Source: an uncultured Erythrobacter sp. (GTDB lineage: Bacteria; Pseudomonadota; Alphaproteobacteria; Sphingomonadales; Sphingomonadaceae). Taken from it: 64,000 nt of DNA. Positions 1 through 7,462 of the stretch are shown here, one piece after another. Location of the stretch: NCBI GenBank assembly GCA_947499505.1, contig CANMOQ010000001.1, positions 1,160,037 through 1,224,036 of the forward strand. The letters are read 5' to 3'. Each line of letters opens with the position of its first letter. The first letter of the stretch is position 1. Both the position numbers and the translations under genes were made by a program. The notes under the pieces were generated by a model that saw only the letters and a program-made list of their open reading frames with translations, was not told the DNA's origin and ran no database searches.

Positions 1-340
1 TCACATGATCAGAAAGTCGGCAGATTTCTTCCAGCTCATCCGGCTTGTATGCGGGGGAATAGGTTGCGATCTCGCCATCGTAATACTCACTCGCCAGGCG
101 AGCTTCCCACAGACCGCTGCATGTAGCCCCATCGAGATACTCACCAATCAGCGGGGCAACCGCATGCATCGAAAACGCCTTCAGCGCCGCCAGCACTTTG
201 ATATCCGCCTCATCGCGAATTTCCGCCAGCACCTGACAGTTCGCGCGCAGCTTGACCGCATCCACCACGAACGCAGGGCTTTCAACGCGGCTCAAATCAA
301 AATGGGCGAAAGCGCCCGGATCACCGGCTTGCGTTTGCAT
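1..340 (-). CDS. nspC: Carboxynorspermidine decarboxylase, N-terminal part (cut by window edge)
   Basis: PLP-dependent decarboxylase that turns carboxynorspermidine or carboxyspermidine into (nor)spermidine in the alternative polyamine pathway. Only the first 113 codons are inside the window; the frame stays open to base 1. The ATG at 340 shares its A with the TGA of the upstream dehydrogenase gene (TGATG), so the two are translationally coupled. The N-terminus carries SPAFVVDAVKLRANC, the usual first strand of the alanine-racemase-type barrel, and VLAALKAFS, where Lys54 is the expected PLP lysine. Family assignment rests on this motif and on the neighbour, which makes the substrate. The fold is shared with diaminopimelate decarboxylase, but the pairing with a carboxynorspermidine dehydrogenase favours NspC. 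Confidence 0.85.
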   Translation of the reverse strand, partial: MQTQAGDPGAFAHFDLSRVESPAFVVDAVKLRANCQVLAEIRDEADIKVLAALKAFSMHAVAPLIGEYLDGATCSGLWEARLASEYYDGEIATYSPAYKPDELEEICRLSDHV

Positions 341-1551
341 CAAAAATCAACCGGTCCGCCGAGCTCTTTCACGTTCCAAGGAAGGCCATGCGCATTGAGC
401 ATCTCCATGAAGGGATCGGGGTCCATTTGCTCCATATTGAACACGCCCTCTCCTGACCAAGTGCTCTGAAGCATCATCGCGCTGCCAATCATCGCGGGCA
501 CGCCAGTCGTGTAGCTCACGCCCTGATTGCCGGTCTCTTCGTAGGCTGCTTCGTGGCTGCAAATGTTGTTGATGTAAAACGTCTTCTCGCCTGAACCATC
601 CAAGGCCTCGCCGGTTGCGATCACACCGATATTGGTGTTGCCTGTCGTGCTCTCGCCCAATGTCTCTGGCTTGGGTAAAACGGCGGCGAGGAATTGCAGC
701 GGGATGATTGCCTTGCCCTGGTATTTTATCGGCTCGATCCCGGTCATACCGACATTTTGCAGCACAGTGAGGTGTTTGATGTATTCATCGCCAAAGGTCA
801 TCCAGAACCGCGCGCGCTCTAGCTCGGGGATGAATTTTGAGAGGCTTTCCAGCTCCTCGTGATACATCAGATAAGCATTGCGCGGGCCGACCGCTTCAAA
901 GTCGAACTCGGTCTTTACCTGCATCGCAGGGGTTTCGACCCAGTCGCCATTTTCCCAATGCCGCGCAGGAGCAGTCACTTCGCGAATGTTGATCTCTGGG
1001 TTGAAGTTGGTCGCGAACGCCTGACCATGATCGCCGCCATTGCAATCCAAAATGTCGAGCTGGCGGATGGTCTTCAGCTTGTGCTTGCGCAGCCACATTG
1101 TGAAAACGCTCGTCACCCCAGGGTCAAAGCCAGAGCCGAGCAGCGCCATGATGCCAACCTCTTTGAAGCGGTCGTGATAGGCCCATTGCCAATGATATTC
1201 GAACTTGGCCTCGTCCTTTGGCTCGTAATTGGCAGTGTCGAGATAATGCACACCCGTTTCTAGGCAGGCATCCATGATCGGCAGATCTTGATAAGGCAGA
1301 GCGAGATTGACGACGAGGCTCGGCTTAACCTGACGGATCAGATTGACCATCGCAGGCACTTCTTCCGCATCAATCTCGTAAGTGCTGACATTTGCGCCCT
1401 CGCGCTGCTTCACACTCGCGGCAACCGCATCGCATTTCGACTTCGTCCGGCTGGCCAGATGAATATCGGTGAAGATATCGCCAAGCTGAGCCATCTTGTG
1501 AACGCACACCGAGCTGACCCCGCCTGCTCCGATTACCAAAACTGTCGACAT
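340..1551 (-). CDS. Carboxynorspermidine dehydrogenase (saccharopine dehydrogenase family)
   Basis: 403 residues. In this family the enzyme condenses aspartate semialdehyde with a diamine, using NADPH, to give carboxy(nor)spermidine, the substrate of the next gene product. The protein opens with a Rossmann nucleotide-binding loop (VLVIGAGGVSS, residues 4-14), and the length matches the roughly 400 residues typical of bacterial carboxynorspermidine synthases. It contains the family stretches LLGSGFDPGVTSVF and LDCNGGDHG. It is the first gene of a two-gene unit with nspC. The alternative reading, saccharopine dehydrogenase of lysine metabolism, is made unlikely by this pairing. The same family is often labelled LYS1-like in automatic annotation. 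Confidence 0.87.
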   Translation of the reverse strand: MSTVLVIGAGGVSSVCVHKMAQLGDIFTDIHLASRTKSKCDAVAASVKQREGANVSTYEIDAEEVPAMVNLIRQVKPSLVVNLALPYQDLPIMDACLETGVHYLDTANYEPKDEAKFEYHWQWAYHDRFKEVGIMALLGSGFDPGVTSVFTMWLRKHKLKTIRQLDILDCNGGDHGQAFATNFNPEINIREVTAPARHWENGDWVETPAMQVKTEFDFEAVGPRNAYLMYHEELESLSKFIPELERARFWMTFGDEYIKHLTVLQNVGMTGIEPIKYQGKAIIPLQFLAAVLPKPETLGESTTGNTNIGVIATGEALDGSGEKTFYINNICSHEAAYEETGNQGVSYTTGVPAMIGSAMMLQSTWSGEGVFNMEQMDPDPFMEMLNAHGLPWNVKELGGPVDF

Positions 1552-1595
1552 AATAACGGCCTTTCAAATTCGAATCTTGTGCGCGCTCTAGTGCA

Positions 1596-2570
1596 ATGCG
1601 CTATGGCCGACAAATGATCCAAGAGACCACAAAAAAACCGGTCCGAGACGGGGTTCTCGAGGCGGCACGCAAGATTGCCGAAATTTTGCCGCCAACACCG
1701 CTGCTCCAAGGCGAGATTAATGGCACACAGTACTGGGTAAAGGCGGAGAATTTGCAGCCAGTCGGCGCGTTCAAGATCCGCGGCGGATGGCACCGGCTTT
1801 CGGCGATGACGGACGAAGAGCGCAAAGGCGGAGTCGTGGCCGTATCCAGCGGCAACCACGCGCAGGGCGTCGCATGGGCAGCTCGCAAGCTAGGCATAAA
1901 AGCGACGATCGTGATGCCGCGCGACGCACCTCAGGTGAAGCTCGACAATACGCGCGCGCTCGGCGCAGAAATTGTGCTGTATGAGCGCCCGGGCGAAGAC
2001 CGTGATGAAGTCGCGGCCAAGCTGATCGCAGAGCGCGGCGGCACCTTGGTCCATGCCTTTGGCGACCCTTGGGTGATCGAGGGGCAAGGCAGCGCAGGCA
2101 TCGAAATCACTGAGCAATTGGGCGCAGAGCCAAGCGCGATCTTGGCCTGTTGCGGCGGCGGAGGGCTTGCGGCGGGCCTCGCCCTCGCCTGCCCATCAGC
2201 CAGGATTTACGCGGTCGAGCCGGTCGGTTGGGACATGGTTGGGCAGGCGATTGCCTCAGGCGAACTGGTTACAGCCGCCGCAGACGCGCCCAAGACGATC
2301 TGTGACGCGCTGCAACCCACCACAACTAAACAGATGAACCTCGACCTCTTGTCTGGGCGCGCGGAGCCAGGAGTTACGGTAACCGATGACGAAGTGCGCA
2401 GCGCTCAGCGCTGGGCCTTTGCGAACCTTCGCCTAGTCGTGGAACCCGGCGGAGCAGCCGCTCTTGCCGCCGCACTGGCAGGCAAAGTTCCGCTTGATGA
2501 GCGGACGGTCATCATGCTTACCGGCGGCAATGCCGATCCTGAGGACTTTGCGAAGACCATCGCCGGATAG
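1596..2570 (+). CDS. Threonine/serine dehydratase (PLP fold type II)
   Basis: 324 residues, without the C-terminal ACT-type regulatory domain of biosynthetic IlvA, so this is a short catabolic-type or serine/threonine dehydratase that deaminates threonine or serine to a 2-oxoacid. The PLP lysine lies in VGAFKIRGG and the phosphate-binding glycine loop in CCGGGGLAAGL. SSGNHAQGVAWAA is the usual asparagine loop. Two in-frame ATGs are possible, at 1596 and at 1614 (MIQETTKKP). Neither has a clear Shine-Dalgarno sequence, so the first six residues are uncertain. It runs divergently from the polyamine genes with only about 45 bases between them. Serine racemase or threo-3-hydroxyaspartate dehydratase cannot be excluded from sequence alone. 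Confidence 0.85.
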   Translation: MRYGRQMIQETTKKPVRDGVLEAARKIAEILPPTPLLQGEINGTQYWVKAENLQPVGAFKIRGGWHRLSAMTDEERKGGVVAVSSGNHAQGVAWAARKLGIKATIVMPRDAPQVKLDNTRALGAEIVLYERPGEDRDEVAAKLIAERGGTLVHAFGDPWVIEGQGSAGIEITEQLGAEPSAILACCGGGGLAAGLALACPSARIYAVEPVGWDMVGQAIASGELVTAAADAPKTICDALQPTTTKQMNLDLLSGRAEPGVTVTDDEVRSAQRWAFANLRLVVEPGGAAALAAALAGKVPLDERTVIMLTGGNADPEDFAKTIAG

Positions 2571-2654
2571 GCCTCGCCCAGTCACCCCGCGCATTGAGCC
2601 ACATTTGACAATCCGAATTGGCTCTCGCAGGTAGGCGTCAAGAGGGAGACAATC

Positions 2655-3107
2655 ATGCAAGCGCAAATGCTCGCGCCCGCCGCAGTGCTGGTGGTTTGGA
2701 CGATCATCGTCCTGTTCTGGATCATACCGCCGCGTTTTGGCTCGCTTGCCAAGGTCGACAACTCCAAACTGTCAGGAAAGGCTGGCGGCCGCGGGCAAGA
2801 TCTTGAAGGGGTGATCCCGGACAAGGCGAATTGGCCTGCACACAATCACACGCACCTGCACGAGCAACCGACGCTGTTCTACGCAACGGTTGTGATTCTT
2901 GCGATTATGGGAGCTGGCGCGGTGGATGTCCTGCTCGCGTGGGGCTATGTTGCGTTACGCATCCTGCATTCGCTTTGGCAAATTCTGGTGAACAAATTGC
3001 CAGTTCGCTTTGCTCTGTTTTTAGCCAGCACGATTATCCTGATAGTGCTCGCCATTCGGGCCGTCATGGCCACTCTTTTCTATACTCCCGGAGCTCTTCC
3101 CACATGA
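2655..3107 (+). CDS. MAPEG family membrane protein, first of a tandem pair
   Basis: 150 residues with about four hydrophobic segments (near 5-27, 75-95, 100-115 and 123-143). The family (membrane-associated proteins in eicosanoid and glutathione metabolism) is made of small trimeric membrane proteins, often with glutathione transferase activity. The conserved patch HNHTHLHEQPTLFYA lies just before the second membrane segment. The start has a good ribosome binding site (GAGGGAGA, 5-6 bases upstream). Its stop codon overlaps the start of the next MAPEG gene (ATGA at 3104-3107). The substrate is unknown, and bacterial members are mostly uncharacterised. Confidence 0.82.
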   Translation: MQAQMLAPAAVLVVWTIIVLFWIIPPRFGSLAKVDNSKLSGKAGGRGQDLEGVIPDKANWPAHNHTHLHEQPTLFYATVVILAIMGAGAVDVLLAWGYVALRILHSLWQILVNKLPVRFALFLASTIILIVLAIRAVMATLFYTPGALPT

Positions 3108-3550
3108 TTGAAACGATGATCCTTCAACCCGCCGTCGCGCTGATGATCTGGACGATGATCATGTGGGCCTGGATGTATGCGACCCGCATTCCAGCGATGT
3201 CGAAGGCACCCGAAATCGAGGCTCCATCGAAGCTAGTTGGCACGACTGGTTCAGAGCTGCGCTCCAAGCTGCCAGAGAAGGTCAATTGGAAGGCAGACAA
3301 TTACAACCACCTGCACGAACAGCCCACGCTGTTTTACGCGGTGGTAATTGTGCTGGCGATCAGCGGTCACGGAGATGGCGAGCATGCTCTGCTGGCGTGG
3401 ATATACACCGGCCTACGGGTGACTCACTCGCTGATTCAGGTGACTGCGAACAAGGTCATGGTGCGCTTCGTTCTGTTTGCGCTTTCGAGCCTAGTGCTGA
3501 TCGCGTTGATCTTTCACGCGACAATGGTGGTGTTCGGCTACCTCGAATAG
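3104..3550 (+). CDS. MAPEG family membrane protein, second of a tandem pair
   Basis: 148 residues starting MIETMILQPAVALM, with the start chosen because its ATG overlaps the TGA of the upstream paralogue (ATGA). The frame is open further upstream, but that part only shadows the first gene. The same patch is present (NYNHLHEQPTLFYA), followed by a membrane segment and a third helix beginning YTGLRVTHSLIQVT. The two proteins are clearly homologous along their whole length, which indicates a tandem duplication, and tight coupling suggests equal expression and possibly mixed trimers. It ends 13 bases from the convergent trxB gene. Function is not predictable beyond the family. Confidence 0.82.
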   Translation: MIETMILQPAVALMIWTMIMWAWMYATRIPAMSKAPEIEAPSKLVGTTGSELRSKLPEKVNWKADNYNHLHEQPTLFYAVVIVLAISGHGDGEHALLAWIYTGLRVTHSLIQVTANKVMVRFVLFALSSLVLIALIFHATMVVFGYLE

Positions 3551-3563
3551 CCGAACGCTTAGC

Positions 3564-4538
3564 CTACTCAGCCGCCTCTGCCTGCTCTTCATTGGCATCT
3601 TCGCGCGCGGCCAAGAACCGCTCTCCGTCGAGCGCCGCCATGCAGCCCATTCCCGCAGCCGTAACAGCCTGACGGTAGACGTGGTCGGTCACATCGCCTG
3701 CCGCAAACACGCCGGGAATTGCGGTCTTGGGCGTGCCCGGTTCGACGTCGAGATAGCCACTCTCGTCCATCGCAAGTTTGCCTTTGAACAGCTCTGTCGC
3801 AGGCGCGTGGCCAATTGCCACAAACGCGCCGTCGACTTCGAGGGTCGAGGTCTCGCCCGTCTGTGTGTCTTCCAGCACAAGGTGATGCAGCGCCCCGTCT
3901 TCACCCGCCTCAAAACTCTTCACTGTTTTGTTCCACAACGTTGAAATCTTCGGCGACTTCATCAGACGGTCTTGCAGGATCTTCTCGGCGCGCAGTTCGT
4001 CGCGGCGGTGGATCAGCGTCACATCGTCGGAATGGTTGGTAAGGTACAGCGCCTCCTCAACAGCGGTGTTGCCGCCGCCAATGACCGCAACCTTTTTGCC
4101 GCGATAGAAGAAGCCATCGCAGGTTGCGCAGGCTGACACGCCCTTGCCGCCAAGCTCCTGCTCTCCGGGTGCGCCGAGCCATTTGGCTTGCGCTCCGGTG
4201 CAGATCACCAAAGTCTCACCGATATATTCATCGCCGCTGTCGCCAATGGCCTTGAACGGTGCGCCGCCTTCTAGGTCGACCGAGACGATTGTGTCCCACA
4301 TCATCCGTGTGCCGACATGCTCGGCTTGCGCTTTCATCTCTTCCATCAGCCATGGGCCCTGCACCACCTCACGGTAGCCGGGATAATTCTCGACATCGGT
4401 GGTGATGGTCAGCTGACCGCCAGGTTGAAGCCCCTGGACCACAATCGGCTCCAGCATGGCGCGCGCACCATAAATGGCCGCGCTGTAACCCGCAGGGCCT
4501 GAGCCAATGATCAGCATCTTCGTGTGATGGGTAGCCAT
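3564..4538 (-). CDS. trxB: Thioredoxin-disulfide reductase
   Basis: 324 residues from ATG at 4538 (MATHHTKMLIIGSG). A TTG five codons upstream is in frame, but GAAAGA lies at the right distance for the ATG. The cytoplasmic flavoprotein uses NADPH to reduce thioredoxin. Visible are the FAD loop IIGSGPAGYSAAIYGA, the redox-active CATC motif in SACATCDGFFY, the NADPH loop IGGGNTAVEEAL, and the C-terminal FAD motif GVFAAGDVTDHVYRQ. All catalytic parts are intact, and the length fits the low-molecular-weight bacterial enzyme. The acidic tail (ANEEQAEAAE) is a small extension. It converges on the MAPEG pair. Confidence 0.96.
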   Translation of the reverse strand: MATHHTKMLIIGSGPAGYSAAIYGARAMLEPIVVQGLQPGGQLTITTDVENYPGYREVVQGPWLMEEMKAQAEHVGTRMMWDTIVSVDLEGGAPFKAIGDSGDEYIGETLVICTGAQAKWLGAPGEQELGGKGVSACATCDGFFYRGKKVAVIGGGNTAVEEALYLTNHSDDVTLIHRRDELRAEKILQDRLMKSPKISTLWNKTVKSFEAGEDGALHHLVLEDTQTGETSTLEVDGAFVAIGHAPATELFKGKLAMDESGYLDVEPGTPKTAIPGVFAAGDVTDHVYRQAVTAAGMGCMAALDGERFLAAREDANEEQAEAAE

Positions 4539-4599
4539 AATCGTATCTTTCAAAATTCAAATTCGTTGGCGTGAGATATGGGGAACACAGGCCCGATTG

Positions 4600-5388
4600 T
4601 CACGCCACCAACCGCTCTATCAGGCGAGCTTTCCTTGCCTCATCCACACCTAAAGTTTGCGCAAGATAGGCATCGATGGAGCCATGATCGCGGGAAATTT
4701 CCGCAAAGTAGGTGTCGATATATTCGGGCAGCACGCCCATCAGGTTACGCCGCGCCTCTGCTGGGATGTCGCCATAATGGGCAAGCATGCGTGGTAGCGA
4801 CTGACGTTCAAGAATATGGACGGTGGGCGCATCATTGGTGCGCAGAAACTCTGCCACCACATCATCGCGGTGCACGCCCAGCACATGCAGCAGCAGACTG
4901 GCGGCGATCCCTGTACGGTCCTTGCCCGCAAAGCAATGGACCAGATTGCCGCCATCGCGGTTCGCTAGAGACTCAAAATAGCGCGTAAACATATCGATCA
5001 TCGCGGGGTTGACTGGCATGCGGGTGTACACGGCGATCATCCGGTCACGCGCCTTCTCTGCCGTCATCTTGGCCGCGCCAGCCGCTTCGTGCGGGGGCGA
5101 GTTGCTGGTCTCACCATCATAAGCAATCACATGCGCCGAGAATTCATCATGACGCCGGCATGGAAACCCGCTGCGCTCGCTGCTGCCGCGCAGATCGACA
5201 ATGGTGCGAATATCGAGGCGCTGGATCAGCTCTAGGTCAGTATCGCTCGCCTCCATATGCTGGCCAGAGCGGAACAATAGGCCTGTGCGCACTCTCCCCC
5301 CGCCAGCGACGGCATAGCCGCCATAATCGCGAAAATTGTGAATGCCGTCGGTCTGCTCGAACGGGATTGGGTCATGCTCTCGAATCAT
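4600..5388 (-). CDS. Tyrosine-protein phosphatase (Y_phosphatase3 family)
   Basis: 262 residues from ATG at 5388 (MIREHDPIPFEQ), preferred over a start 12 codons upstream because family members begin shortly before the FRDYGGY motif. The P-loop HCFAGKDRTG contains the catalytic cysteine and arginine, and the general-acid region lies nearer the N-terminus (VDLRGSSER). This family dephosphorylates phosphotyrosine and, in some cases, phosphoinositides. It is encoded 61 bases upstream of trxB on the same strand and is divergent from the orphan receiver gene. No kinase partner is visible in the window. Confidence 0.85.
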   Translation of the reverse strand: MIREHDPIPFEQTDGIHNFRDYGGYAVAGGGRVRTGLLFRSGQHMEASDTDLELIQRLDIRTIVDLRGSSERSGFPCRRHDEFSAHVIAYDGETSNSPPHEAAGAAKMTAEKARDRMIAVYTRMPVNPAMIDMFTRYFESLANRDGGNLVHCFAGKDRTGIAASLLLHVLGVHRDDVVAEFLRTNDAPTVHILERQSLPRMLAHYGDIPAEARRNLMGVLPEYIDTYFAEISRDHGSIDAYLAQTLGVDEARKARLIERLVA

Positions 5389-5574
5389 GGCGCGGACAGT
5401 GGCAGGCGCGCCGACGCACGGCAACGCCCATCCTTTTGGGTCACCGAAATCTGCGGCTGAGCGTCTATGGCAAACCCCTTAGGTAGTATCGCTGGGAGCC
5501 CGGCAAAGCCGAAATTGAGGCGAAGAGATTTAGACCGGGGAAGGACGGGGAGAGACGACGAGACGGAAAACACT

Positions 5575-6033
5575 ATGGCTTATGTCCTTATCGCCGATGA
5601 CGATGAAATCGTAGCAGGCCTTGCCTCAGAAGCGCTCATTGATGCTGGCCACCCGTGCGGATGGGTCACCAATGGCACCGAAACGTGGGACCTTTTGCAA
5701 AAACGGCGCCCTGACGTGCTTTTGCTCGATCAGAACATGCCGGGCATGTCCGGCTGCGCGCTGCTGCGGAAAATTCGCAGCTCTCCTTCTCTGTATGATC
5801 TGCCGGTGATCATGTTCACCGCGCTAACTGGTATCCGCGACGAAGAGCAGGCGATTTATGCAGGCGCACAGGATTACATTCGCAAACCATTTCAACCCAG
5901 CAAGATCGCGGGGCGGATTGAGCGGCTGATCCAGCTGCGCGCCGGCCGCGGGCATACCGATCTGCGGACCTATCTTGAGAAAAGTGCAGGCTGGGAGCCT
6001 GAGCCAAATATGGCAGTCCGGCGCGCGATCTAG
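5575..6033 (+). CDS. Single-domain response regulator (CheY-like receiver)
   Basis: 152 residues starting MAYVLIADDDE. The in-frame extension to 5467 has no receiver homology and overlaps the divergent promoter region. The acidic pocket is ADDDE (Asp8-Asp10), the phosphoacceptor is Asp52 in LLLDQNMPG, the conserved threonine lies in MFTAL, and the lysine in YIRKPF. After the receiver comes a roughly 30-residue tail (from about 120) with no output domain. It probably signals through protein contacts or serves as a phosphate sink. No histidine kinase gene is adjacent, so it is an orphan. It converges on otsA with only 16 bases between the stop codons. Confidence 0.88.
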   Translation: MAYVLIADDDEIVAGLASEALIDAGHPCGWVTNGTETWDLLQKRRPDVLLLDQNMPGMSGCALLRKIRSSPSLYDLPVIMFTALTGIRDEEQAIYAGAQDYIRKPFQPSKIAGRIERLIQLRAGRGHTDLRTYLEKSAGWEPEPNMAVRRAI

Positions 6034-6049
6034 CTGCGCATACCCGGAG

Positions 6050-7462
6050 TTACTGCGCGGTCGCGCCTGCCAGATCACCGCAGAAATCCAGCGTCCATTC
6101 CTGAATGTTGTCATCGCGCACCGTAGGGAGCATCGCTTCAAAGCGGCGTTTGCGCTCTGCCAATGGCATGTCGAGCGCGAGGTTGATAGCGCGCGCCAGA
6201 TCGTCCGGACTGTGCGGATTGACCAAGACGGCGCCCTTCCCATCACAGCCAAGCTGCTGCGCCGCACCGGCAAAGTCAGACAAGAGAAGGACGCCGGGAT
6301 CTTCTGGGTCTTGCGCAGCGACATATTCCTTCGCCACCAAATTCATTCCATCGCGCAGCGGCGTCACAAGGCCAATCTTCGATGCCCGGAAAAAGCCGAA
6401 CAATTCAGCATGGCTGTATCCCCGGTTCACATAGCGGATCGGCACGAGATCGACCTCACTTCGCGCGCCGTTGATTTGCCCGGTCTTCTGCTCCAACTCA
6501 GCGCGAATTTTCTGATAGCTATCAACATCTTCGCGACTAGGCGGAGCGATCTGGATAAACACAAGATCGCGGGTGCGCTCGGGCTGCTGATCGAAAAAGC
6601 GCCCAATGCCGTCGATGCGTTCTGGCAGGCCTTTGGAATAGTCGAGCCGGTCGACGCCAATCATCGCGGTCCGGTTGCGGGTTGAGGCGAGGAAGCGCTG
6701 CTCAGCGGCCTTCGCATCTTGATTCGCGCCCTGACTTTGGAAATGATCCCAGTCGATCCCGATCGGATAGGCCTTAGCCCGCGTCTCTCGGCCTTCAAAG
6801 GCGATGCGGCCAGTCGCCTCGTCAACCTCAGCGCCGAGCTCGTTTTCGCAATAATGCAGGAAGCTTCCAAGCCATTCCTCTGTTTGAAAGCCGATCAAAT
6901 CATAGTCGAGCAAGGTCCGCACCAATCGCTCGTGAAACGGCAGCGAAGTGAGCAGGCGGGTCGGTGGCCAAGGGATATGCAGGAAGAAGCCAATGCGGTT
7001 TTTCACGCCGCGTTCGCGCAGCCGCTCTCCCAAGGGGATCAGGTGATAATCGTGCACCCAGACGAGGTCATCCTCCTCGATCAGCGGCAGCACGCTCTCG
7101 GCAAAGCGGTCATTAACGCGCTCATACCCTTTGCCGGTTTTGCTCTCATATTCGGTAAGATCGATCCGGTAGTGAAACAGCGGCCACAGCGTCGAATTGG
7201 CGTATCCGTTGTAATATTCATCAACGTCGCGCTTCGACAAATCGATCGTTGCGGTGGTCACGCCGTCGCCGCGCTGGATATTCATATTGCCGGTGCGGTC
7301 TTCGCTTTCCTGGCCCGACCAGCCGAACCACAATCCGCCGTTCTCTTTAAGCGCCGCCTTAAGCGCGCCCGCCAGCCCGCCTTGAGCACCAGCCGCACCC
7401 CGCGCCTTGGGTACGGCCACGCGGTTGGAAATGACGACCAGTCTGTTTTTCGGGCGGGTTAT
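6050..7462 (-). CDS. otsA: Trehalose-6-phosphate synthase, with ATA at the expected start codon
   Basis: GT20 glycosyltransferase that makes trehalose 6-phosphate from UDP-glucose and glucose 6-phosphate. The conserved first strand RLVVISNRVAVP, with the substrate-binding SNR, begins upstream of the first ordinary start codon (GTG at 7420). Reading back in frame to the preceding TGA there is no ATG, GTG or TTG. The codon at the coupling position, complement of 7460-7462, is ATA inside ATAA, with GGAG nine bases upstream. Starting there gives 470 residues, close to the 474 of E. coli OtsA. The GGLAGAL loop, the HDYHLIPL motif and DRLDYSKG are all intact. A CTG at 7441 is the other possible start. 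The gene is last in otsB-GH15-otsA and is probably functional if initiation is non-canonical, or if the base is a sequence variant. Confidence 0.9.
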   Translation of the reverse strand: MTRPKNRLVVISNRVAVPKARGAAGAQGGLAGALKAALKENGGLWFGWSGQESEDRTGNMNIQRGDGVTTATIDLSKRDVDEYYNGYANSTLWPLFHYRIDLTEYESKTGKGYERVNDRFAESVLPLIEEDDLVWVHDYHLIPLGERLRERGVKNRIGFFLHIPWPPTRLLTSLPFHERLVRTLLDYDLIGFQTEEWLGSFLHYCENELGAEVDEATGRIAFEGRETRAKAYPIGIDWDHFQSQGANQDAKAAEQRFLASTRNRTAMIGVDRLDYSKGLPERIDGIGRFFDQQPERTRDLVFIQIAPPSREDVDSYQKIRAELEQKTGQINGARSEVDLVPIRYVNRGYSHAELFGFFRASKIGLVTPLRDGMNLVAKEYVAAQDPEDPGVLLLSDFAGAAQQLGCDGKGAVLVNPHSPDDLARAINLALDMPLAERKRRFEAMLPTVRDDNIQEWTLDFCGDLAGATAQ

